Origin: Candidatus Thorarchaeota archaeon MP11T_1
GTDB lineage: Archaea; Asgardarchaeota; Thorarchaeia; Thorarchaeales; Thorarchaeaceae
Reading direction: 5' to 3'
Assembly: GCA_002825515.1 (NCBI GenBank)
Contig: PJET01000127.1
Location: forward strand, 1 to 19,964
DNA: 19,964 nt
Part shown: positions 15,641 through 19,964 of the stretch, piece after piece
Numbering within the stretch: position 1 is the stretch's first letter
Layout of the letters: each line of letters starts with the position of its first letter
Notes under the pieces: model-generated
Databases searched by the model: none
Told to the model about the DNA's origin: nothing
What the model saw: the letters and a program-made list of their open reading frames with translations, nothing else
Program-made: the position numbers and the translations under genes

Positions 15641-16813
15641 GTGGCTTTCGATGATGACCAATCCAGTGTTATCACATACCCAACATTCACTGAATTGAAT
15701 GATATTCTTAAACTCCACTTTGAGATTATCACGAGTGTTTTAGAGTTTGGAATGCCGACTTTTATTGTTCGGTGGCCAGCTGGTGTTGTTGAATCCAATG
15801 AGAAACAAGACGAGGTCTTTAAAGAACTGACTGAATTGACCAAACCCCTAAAGGTTTGGCCACTTGTTCGATGGAAGAACAAAGCAGAAGGTGAGTACTT
15901 CGTACGCTTCGTTCCAATTCAAAAACCTGGTCCAAGTAATAAGAAGATCAATTATGCGTTGTTTGTTGCTACCTTAGCTACAATTGCTATTGCTGGGTTA
16001 CTTCAAGCTACCAGCCCTGTATTCCTGACACTTTTCTATCCAGGCGGGGGAACATATCTAGATATTGCATTTGTTACAATCACTTTCATGTTAGCTCTCA
16101 TGGGCATAATCTTCACTCATGAGATGGGTCACTACTTAATGTGTAAACGAAAAGGAATTGATGCATCGCTTCCCTACTTCATCCCAGGTCTTCCACAGAT
16201 TGGCGGCACTTTTGGTGCTTTCATTTCTCAGAAGAGTCCACCAAATAACAGAGAAGAGCTAATTGATATGGGTCTTGCTGGGCCTCTCTCAGGTTTTGCA
16301 GTGACCCTAGTCGTTCTCTTCCTTGGGTATCTAATGTCAGTCCCAGTTACCGCACAAGAATTGATAGCAATTGAAGAAACATTTCCAGGCATGTCTGGTG
16401 AGCTAGCAACTCCATTTCTCTTCAATTTAATTGGCTATCTCTTTGTTGATTTCGTTCCAGCAGGCGGAACTCTATATATGCATCCAGTTGCATTTGCAGC
16501 TTGGGTTGGCATGTTAGTGACAGCATTGAACCTATTCCCGATCGCTCAGCTAGATGGAGGGCATGCATTGAGAGCCATTGTTGGTCCAAAGTATCACAAA
16601 CAAATTGGATGGGTTGCTCTCATAATAATGCTGCTAACAGGATACTATTTGATGGCAATTCTTATTCTGTTCTTGTCATCAGGAGGAGACCATCCTGGTC
16701 CATTGAATGACACAGTAAGAATCTCAAACGGTAGAATAATCACATTCGTAATCGCAATGGTAATCCTGGTCTTGTGTATTCCCCCACTCTGGCAAATGAT
16801 CGGATTATTCTAG
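15641..16813 (+). CDS. Site-2 protease family intramembrane metalloprotease (peptidase M50)
   Basis: The 390-residue protein has a soluble N-terminal domain (1-100), then several membrane helices. The zinc motif HEMGH (H160, E161, H164) lies in one helix and the third ligand D305 in NLFPIAQLDGGHALRA in a later one. GTFGAFISQKSPP-x2-REELIDMGLAGP between them is typical of the plant/archaeal EGY-like branch. These enzymes cut membrane-spanning helices, often releasing membrane-bound regulators. No PDZ domain is seen; the N-terminal domain may select substrates. The start is GTG, with GGGAG about ten bases upstream. The following membrane-protein gene begins within about 12 bp of the stop and may encode a partner or substrate, which is inference. 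Confidence 0.92.
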   Translation: MAFDDDQSSVITYPTFTELNDILKLHFEIITSVLEFGMPTFIVRWPAGVVESNEKQDEVFKELTELTKPLKVWPLVRWKNKAEGEYFVRFVPIQKPGPSNKKINYALFVATLATIAIAGLLQATSPVFLTLFYPGGGTYLDIAFVTITFMLALMGIIFTHEMGHYLMCKRKGIDASLPYFIPGLPQIGGTFGAFISQKSPPNNREELIDMGLAGPLSGFAVTLVVLFLGYLMSVPVTAQELIAIEETFPGMSGELATPFLFNLIGYLFVDFVPAGGTLYMHPVAFAAWVGMLVTALNLFPIAQLDGGHALRAIVGPKYHKQIGWVALIIMLLTGYYLMAILILFLSSGGDHPGPLNDTVRISNGRIITFVIAMVILVLCIPPLWQMIGLF

Positions 16814-16824
16814 GGCAAAAAAGG

Positions 16825-17973
16825 GTGTATCTAAAATCCGCAATATTAACATATACCGTTGTCAGCCAAAACGCGGTTATAAAGTTGGGAGTAGGTCGAT
16901 TCGCAACACCAGTATTGATGTTTATACTCGGAATGATGGTTACAATTCAATTGATTCTGATCATTACTCAGGGAATGCCTTCCACCAACTTATTTCCTGA
17001 AACATTATCACCTGATCTAGGAACTGACATTATTACAATAATGGTAATCGCATTCCCCATTCTCTTTCTCGAGTATTACCTTTTTGCAGTACCAATTGCT
17101 GTTGTTCTTCTAATTGGTACTAAGATAATCAAATCGACCAGATATGAATTGAATATCATGAACATCGGTCGAGAATTCGGAGGAACACAAATAGTTCGTC
17201 GTGCTGCCGCTCCCGCTCTTTTTGCTGTGGCTTCTGCTGAGCTATTTCGTGCTCCACTCAGACTCTACCTTTTTGGTCCTGACCCTGTTATTCTCCCAGA
17301 GCTAGTTGCATTGTTTCCTGTAGTCGTATCTCTCATGAGTGCTTTACTTGCTGTACCGATTGCGCTTTTACTTTTCATGCCTACATGGGTCTTGAACGAT
17401 GCAGGTGTTGTTACTCATCTAAAATCTGATAGATTGAATTTGCGACAATGCCCTGATACCCAAGGGGTCGGTCGATGGATTGCTAATATGCTTGGAGGAT
17501 ATGCACTCCTAGCTTTTCCACTTACTATGTTTTTGAATCATTTCTATGAACCTTTGATTTTTCCGTGGTTAGAAGGAACGACTTTTACAGCTGAACAGGT
17601 TTTCTATCAAATAACAAGTGGAACGCTCTGGACTATAGGCCTTCCATTCTTTGTGATGGCATTCATTCTTCCTGTAATAATGTTCAATGAAGCGATGCAG
17701 AAACGATCAACTGTTCGAATTCTCCGATTGGCAACGCGACTTGGTGCAAAAATGGTTCGCAAAGAACGAATTCGGGAAATTAAGAGACTCAGTGCTGTTT
17801 ATAATGAAGATAAAGCTGCAACAGTAGAATTGTATGCAGCAGCTTCAAACAAAGAAATTGTGTCCACGCAGAAGAACATCCAGTCCAAGAGCAAAACAAC
17901 TTCAAAGTCTTCAGACAAAACCAAAAAGACAACTAAGAAGAAAACGGACAAGTCTAAAAAATCAACGAAATAG
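16825..17973 (+). CDS. Polytopic membrane protein of unknown function with Lys/Thr/Ser tail
   Basis: I do not recognise the family. From the GTG at 16825 it has 382 residues with about six to eight hydrophobic helices between residues 30 and 305, including paired segments around YYLFAVPIAVVLLIG and VSLMSALLAVPIALLLF. The polar patch RYELNIMNIGREFGGTQIV and the loop HLKSDRLNLRQCPDTQGV are the most distinctive hydrophilic parts. The last ~30 residues are a low-complexity Lys/Thr/Ser tail, probably cytoplasmic and disordered. The start is uncertain: the frame is open to 16774 inside the protease gene, and a TTATAAAG at about 16879 could instead serve a shorter leaderless form starting near 16918. 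Its position directly after the site-2 protease suggests co-expression. Confidence 0.75.
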   Translation: MYLKSAILTYTVVSQNAVIKLGVGRFATPVLMFILGMMVTIQLILIITQGMPSTNLFPETLSPDLGTDIITIMVIAFPILFLEYYLFAVPIAVVLLIGTKIIKSTRYELNIMNIGREFGGTQIVRRAAAPALFAVASAELFRAPLRLYLFGPDPVILPELVALFPVVVSLMSALLAVPIALLLFMPTWVLNDAGVVTHLKSDRLNLRQCPDTQGVGRWIANMLGGYALLAFPLTMFLNHFYEPLIFPWLEGTTFTAEQVFYQITSGTLWTIGLPFFVMAFILPVIMFNEAMQKRSTVRILRLATRLGAKMVRKERIREIKRLSAVYNEDKAATVELYAAASNKEIVSTQKNIQSKSKTTSKSSDKTKKTTKKKTDKSKKSTK

Positions 17974-17988
17974 AGTTCAAGTAGACCA

Positions 17989-18153
17989 TCACTTTCGGTC
18001 CCTGGTCACTCTTGCTTGATTCTCGTATTTGTCCAATGACTGTCTAACAGCTTCTCGCACAAAAGCAGGAAATGATTTCCATGAGTCTCTGACATCTAGT
18101 TTTTCATAACGCTCTTGGAGCGCTTTAGGTACTCTGACCATTGTATCGACCAT
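17989..18153 (-). CDS. Ribbon-helix-helix transcriptional regulator
   Basis: The 54-residue protein has the CopG/Arc/MetJ pattern: an N-terminal strand DTMVRVPK (3-10), helix A (about 11-20), and helix B SFPAFVREAVRQSLDKYE (27-44), closed by a basic tail RVTRDRK. Such proteins dimerise, insert a two-stranded sheet into the DNA major groove, and commonly bind as adjacent dimers one helical turn apart. The frame stays open to 18240, but the extra 29 residues translate the AT-rich promoter and operator and are not credible. The ATG is preceded by a weak GAG-rich site. It diverges from the four-cysteine protein gene, and three GTATAC palindromes lie between them. The gene ends 15 bp from the convergent membrane protein gene. 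Confidence 0.85.
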   Translation of the reverse strand: MVDTMVRVPKALQERYEKLDVRDSWKSFPAFVREAVRQSLDKYENQARVTRDRK

Positions 18154-18195
18154 TGTCTTCTCAACTCTATGATTATTTAGGGTACTTTGATAGGC

Positions 18196-18207
18196 AAATA
18201 TATAACC
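18196..18207. promoter_or_regulatory. TATA-like element between divergent genes
   Basis: AAATATATAACC is nearly symmetric in its ATATAT core. On the minus strand it lies about 45 bases before the regulator ATG; on the plus strand about 35 bases before the four-cysteine gene ATG. It could serve either or both directions. Confidence 0.5.
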
Positions 18208-18210
18208 ATT

Positions 18211-18238
18211 CGTATACAAAAAGTATACGGTGGTATAC
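18211..18238. promoter_or_regulatory. Triple GTATAC operator array
   Basis: Three identical GTATAC palindromes lie at 18212-18217, 18223-18228 and 18233-18238, with centres 11 and 10 bp apart. The first two also form a larger perfect palindrome, CGTATAC-AAAAA-GTATACG. The array covers the expected transcription start and ribosome site (GGTGGT, 18229-18234) of the plus-strand gene and abuts its ATG. One-turn spacing is what cooperative ribbon-helix-helix dimers prefer, so the adjacent regulator is the natural ligand. Binding is inferred. Confidence 0.65.
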
Positions 18239-18541
18239 ATGAGCGCTGTAAATGATGGCTCTTCCTCAATTTCGAAGGAACTAACACCAACTTACCCGAG
18301 GAAACGTAGGTTCTCACGTGGGCTGAAGGATTCGAATAAAGCAAAACCACACGAACCTGTTACAAAGGGTTGCTTCAATTGTAGCCATCACCTCAGCAAG
18401 TTTTACTACTGGAAACAAAGTCCGTGTGAAACTTGTATGCGCTCACCAGCATACTACTACAATCTAACAAATCCAAATCTAAATGATAATTGGCAACCTA
18501 CTCTAACAAACTGGACATTAAGGAGGAATATGCTCTATTGA
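18239..18541 (+). CDS. Small four-cysteine (zinc-ribbon-like) protein
   Basis: The 100-residue protein has a Ser-rich and then basic N-terminal third (YPRKRRFSRGLK, 19-30), followed by C45-x2-C48...C63-x2-C66 in GCFNCSHH and SPCETCMRS, and a Tyr/Asn-rich C-terminus with DNWQP (83-87). Paired CxxC knuckles suggest a zinc ribbon. The sPC-x2-C...NWxP arrangement recalls small metal-binding proteins of phages and other mobile elements, but that is a resemblance from memory and not a family assignment. Possible roles include DNA binding or an adaptor. The ATG overlaps the last operator repeat; an upstream in-frame GTG (18230) lies within the operator and is less likely. Its TGA overlaps the TTG start of the next gene. 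Confidence 0.72.
   Translation: MSAVNDGSSSISKELTPTYPRKRRFSRGLKDSNKAKPHEPVTKGCFNCSHHLSKFYYWKQSPCETCMRSPAYYYNLTNPNLNDNWQPTLTNWTLRRNMLY
18521..18526 (+). promoter_or_regulatory. Strong Shine-Dalgarno inside the four-cysteine gene
   Basis: AGGAGG lies 11 bases before a TTG codon (18538) whose last two bases form the TGA of the preceding gene. It explains translation of the 52-residue protein and argues for the TTG over longer frames upstream. Confidence 0.6.
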
Positions 18542-18696
18542 GTGAAAAGATGAAGAAGAAGCAACAAACCATTCAAAACTCGGTCCTCCATGTCATGAGT
18601 GTTGATGATCTTCTTTTTACATTAATGAAGATCAGTGCTATTGTGTTCTTCTTCTCCATCCTGATACTCCTTCAAATTGCTGGTGTCTTGCGTTAG
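18538..18696 (+). CDS. Small single-pass membrane protein
   Basis: The 52-residue protein has a basic, polar N-terminus (SEKMKKKQQ), then a hydrophobic helix from about residue 27 to 49 (LLFTLMKISAIVFFFSILILLQIAGV), ending in LR. A positive N-terminus before a single helix predicts the N-terminus inside. No signal cleavage site is evident. The start is TTG, overlapping the previous stop as TTGA, with AGGAGG 11 bases upstream; ATG at 18550 is an alternative. Coupled translation means it is probably made with the four-cysteine protein, so a membrane partner role is plausible. Size and charge would also fit a toxin-like or holin-like peptide, but nothing proves this. I do not recognise a family. 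Confidence 0.65.
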   Translation: MSEKMKKKQQTIQNSVLHVMSVDDLLFTLMKISAIVFFFSILILLQIAGVLR

Positions 18697-18757
18697 GGTT
18701 TCATCATTTCCCGCTTGCTTCGATTCCGCATTGGTCCTATCTGTCTTTGAGCACAAG

Positions 18758-18806
18758 GAGTGCCCGAGGTTCTGGAAATCCCCCTCCCAGTTATTCTCGG
18801 GCACTC
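18758..18806. terminator. Large hairpin between convergent genes
   Basis: GAGTGCCCGAG (18758-18768) and CTCGGGCACTC (18796-18806) form a perfect 11-bp stem with a 27-base loop. In minus-strand RNA the loop can form a further inner stem (CTGGGA with TTTCCAG, one wobble). It lies between the 3' ends of the plus-strand 52-residue gene and the minus-strand surface-protein gene. No long T-run follows on either side, so RNA stabilisation or processing is an alternative to termination. Confidence 0.55.
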
Positions 18807-18836
18807 TAAACCTTTGTCCCATGTTTTGAATATCTG

Positions 18837-19679
18837 CTATTTTCTAGATCTGATGATAACAACTAGTACCACCACAACAGCGATTCCTCCTCCAGCAATC
18901 AAAAGGAGTGTAATATCAAGTGGTTCGCCATCTAGTGATGTAGTTGTGGTAGTTGTAGTTGTTGTACTTGTTGTTGTTTCTGGTTCACGTGGTGTAACAA
19001 CAATATTATCTAGTGCTGGACCTGCATGCGTATAGAATGAGAAGATCTCGGATGTCGTATATCCGGTTTCAACTGCAGTAATTTCCAGTGTGTCATTGAA
19101 ATAGACCTCGAAGTTGCCTTCAAAGTCTCTTGTAATATTGATGTGATACCAGCCTGAAACAACATCAACATCATGTTCTCCCAGTGGAATTACGTTAATA
19201 TTCCCTTGATTTCGTCGATATAGAATGAATGTGTTATTGAATGATGCAAACTCACCATTCACAACAACTATACCATACTCGTATGGAACAGTAGCTTCCC
19301 AACCCGGACCGTCAAATTCAGTCGCCGGCCCAGATACAAACGCGACATAGCTATGATTATTCGGTGTAGGAACACTATGATAATCGAAGACCCACGAGCC
19401 ATATGCGACAGTACTGGTATGATACGCTTGATTTGTTTCATCATCATAGGCTCTAAGGGTATAATCATCTGCAGTGAAATTACCAGGTAGTGCAGTTGGG
19501 GGGTCAGCTGTTCTATTCCACCCTTGAACAGTCCATCCATCGATATTGCCATCATTGAAGTCATCTGACCATCCTCCACTCTGGCTGACAACGAAAGCGG
19601 TCTTGTTGGCTGAAGATAGGTTCGGGAAAACTAGACACAGAAGTAGGAGTATTGCTAGCATTCTCACTACAATCTTCAT
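18837..19679 (-). CDS. Secreted, stalked surface protein with C-terminal membrane anchor
   Basis: The 280-residue protein has a signal peptide (basic MKIVVR, hydrophobic to about residue 20, then NLSSANK). An extracellular domain of about 200 residues follows that begins GGWSDDFNDGNIDGWTV, a pattern seen in laminin-G/concanavalin-like carbohydrate- or matrix-binding folds. Near its end are VYFNDTLEIT and GPALDNIVV. Several N-x-S/T sequons suggest glycosylation. A Thr/Ser stalk of about 16 residues leads to a C-terminal helix (LLLIAGGGIAVVVVLVVII) and RSRK. The protein is therefore displayed outside and anchored at both processing and membrane level by its C-terminus. GGAGGAG five bases before this ATG fixes the start, although an in-frame ATG exists at 19703. 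Confidence 0.85.
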   Translation of the reverse strand: MKIVVRMLAILLLLCLVFPNLSSANKTAFVVSQSGGWSDDFNDGNIDGWTVQGWNRTADPPTALPGNFTADDYTLRAYDDETNQAYHTSTVAYGSWVFDYHSVPTPNNHSYVAFVSGPATEFDGPGWEATVPYEYGIVVVNGEFASFNNTFILYRRNQGNINVIPLGEHDVDVVSGWYHINITRDFEGNFEVYFNDTLEITAVETGYTTSEIFSFYTHAGPALDNIVVTPREPETTTSTTTTTTTTTSLDGEPLDITLLLIAGGGIAVVVVLVVIIRSRK

Positions 19680-19684
19680 AATCT

Positions 19685-19691
19685 CTCCTCC
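19685..19691 (-). promoter_or_regulatory. Ribosome binding site of the stalked surface protein
   Basis: GGAGGAG on the minus strand sits five bases before the ATG at 19679. It lies downstream of the alternative ATG at 19703 and so decides between the two starts. Confidence 0.65.
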
Positions 19692-19732
19692 GATATTTTC
19701 CATATTGTATCAATTACTTTTTGAAAAGTCTT

Positions 19733-19742
19733 GTGTATAAAT
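19733..19742 (-). promoter_or_regulatory. Probable TATA box of the stalked surface protein gene
   Basis: Minus-strand CATTTATACA lies about 55 bases before the ATG, in an AT-rich stretch. Initiation 25 bases downstream would leave a leader of about 30 bases that contains the GGAGGAG ribosome site but not the upstream ATG in a useful context. Confidence 0.45.
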
Positions 19743-19765
19743 GAATAAATCAAAAAATAAGTTAA

Positions 19766-19793
19766 TGTTCCCGGTGATGAACCTCCGGGAACA
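19766..19793 (-). terminator. Hairpin terminator, minus strand
   Basis: TGTTCCCGG (19766-19774) and CCGGGAACA (19785-19793) form a perfect 9-bp stem with a ten-base loop. On the minus strand the stem is followed by an AT-rich stretch with a run of six T, consistent with termination of transcription coming from the gene at the right edge. Confidence 0.6.
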
Positions 19794-19805
19794 CAAAACG
19801 AATTA

Positions 19806-19895
19806 CTAGTCTTCTTCTTCTTCGTAATCTTCGATACCCCAATCTTCGCCCTCTGGGAGCCTCATGACTCTGAGCTCTAGGAGACAGTCTATCAC
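19806..19895 (-). CDS. Possible short acidic peptide
   Basis: A 29-codon minus-strand frame starts with GTG and ends at TAG just before the hairpin. An internal ATG (19865) would give 19 residues, MRLPEGEDWGIEDYEEEED. The strongly acidic, aromatic-containing end does not look random, and its position between a gene end and a terminator fits a transcribed region. No convincing Shine-Dalgarno is seen. It could also be a non-coding 3' region of the upstream gene, so the call is weak. Confidence 0.3.
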   Translation of the reverse strand: MIDCLLELRVMRLPEGEDWGIEDYEEEED

Positions 19896-19916
19896 TATTT
19901 CTGCTAGTTAGTTAAT

Positions 19917-19964
19917 TCATTTTCTTTGCCTGATGACTATGACAAGAACCACTACCAATGCAAT
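19917..19964 (-). CDS. C-terminal end of a second membrane-anchored surface protein (partial)
   Basis: Only the last 15 codons are inside the window: IALVVVLVIVIRQRK followed by TGA. A Val/Ile/Leu helix with a short basic end is nearly the same as the tail of the neighbouring stalked surface protein (VVVVLVVIIRSRK), on the same strand. It is therefore probably a paralogue or functional relative with the same C-terminal anchoring. The rest of the gene lies beyond base 19964. Confidence 0.7.
   Translation of the reverse strand: MALVVVLVIVIRQRK

Noticed and set aside
18154..18240. An 83-residue form of the ribbon-helix-helix regulator starting at 18240.
   Set aside because: The extra N-terminus translates the TATA element and GTATAC repeats; RHH proteins begin directly with the strand found at the ATG 18153.
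18622..18822. A 66-codon minus-strand frame crossing the hairpin region.
   Set aside because: It runs antisense to the small membrane protein and through the 11-bp stem, has a polar random-looking composition and no ribosome site.
18940..18985. GTT/GTA-type trinucleotide repetition as a microsatellite or CRISPR-like repeat.
   Set aside because: It is the coding sequence of the Thr/Ser stalk of the surface protein; there are no spacers and the repetition follows threonine codons.
1..19964. tRNA, rRNA, CRISPR array or insertion sequence anywhere in the window.
   Set aside because: No cloverleaf, ribosomal core sequence, regularly spaced direct repeats, transposase or terminal inverted repeats with target duplications were seen on reading both strands; a covariance-model search could still find an unusual small RNA.

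Overview
The window looks like an archaeal chromosome segment, most plausibly from an Asgard-type (Thorarchaeota-like) lineage. The evidence is a COG2522-type HTH regulator, TATA-like boxes 25-45 bases before starts, Shine-Dalgarno sequences resembling GGTGAT or GGAGG, many GTG and TTG starts, and secreted proteins with a Thr-rich stalk, a C-terminal membrane helix and a short basic tail. The lineage is an inference from style; no marker gene is present. No rRNA, tRNA, CRISPR array, insertion sequence or phage structural gene was found.

Layout: 1-1443 is the 3' part of a WD40-like/coiled-coil protein. 1450-5176 is a minus-strand run that reads, in transcription order, COG2522 regulator, crotonase-family enzyme, carbamate kinase, RidA deaminase, TPR protein. 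5318-6049 is a sirtuin facing the regulator. 6063-7322 is a second TPR protein. 7431-10148 is an SDR epimerase/reductase coupled to a lactate-permease-family transporter. 10156-11966 (minus) holds a pterin carbinolamine dehydratase and an orphan, membrane-anchored solute-binding protein. 12039-15555 is a tight plus-strand cluster: radical SAM enzyme, metallo-beta-lactamase-fold hydrolase and a complete FadH-like 2,4-dienoyl-CoA reductase. 15641-17973 is a site-2 protease followed by a polytopic membrane protein of unknown function with a Lys/Thr/Ser tail.

17989-18696 is the most unusual stretch. A 54-residue ribbon-helix-helix regulator diverges from a 100-residue four-cysteine protein and a 52-residue single-helix membrane protein. 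The shared control region carries three GTATAC palindromes spaced 11 and 10 bp apart. To the right, 18837-19679 encodes a secreted stalked surface protein bracketed by strong hairpins. The right edge cuts into a second gene whose last 15 codons encode the same kind of membrane tail.

Metabolically the window mixes acyl-CoA chemistry (crotonase, FadH), nitrogen and amino-acid catabolism (RidA, carbamate kinase), organic-acid uptake (LctP), NAD-dependent deacylation (sirtuin) and cell-surface or proteolysis functions. Four convergent gene pairs end only 6-15 bp apart, so the segment is compact.
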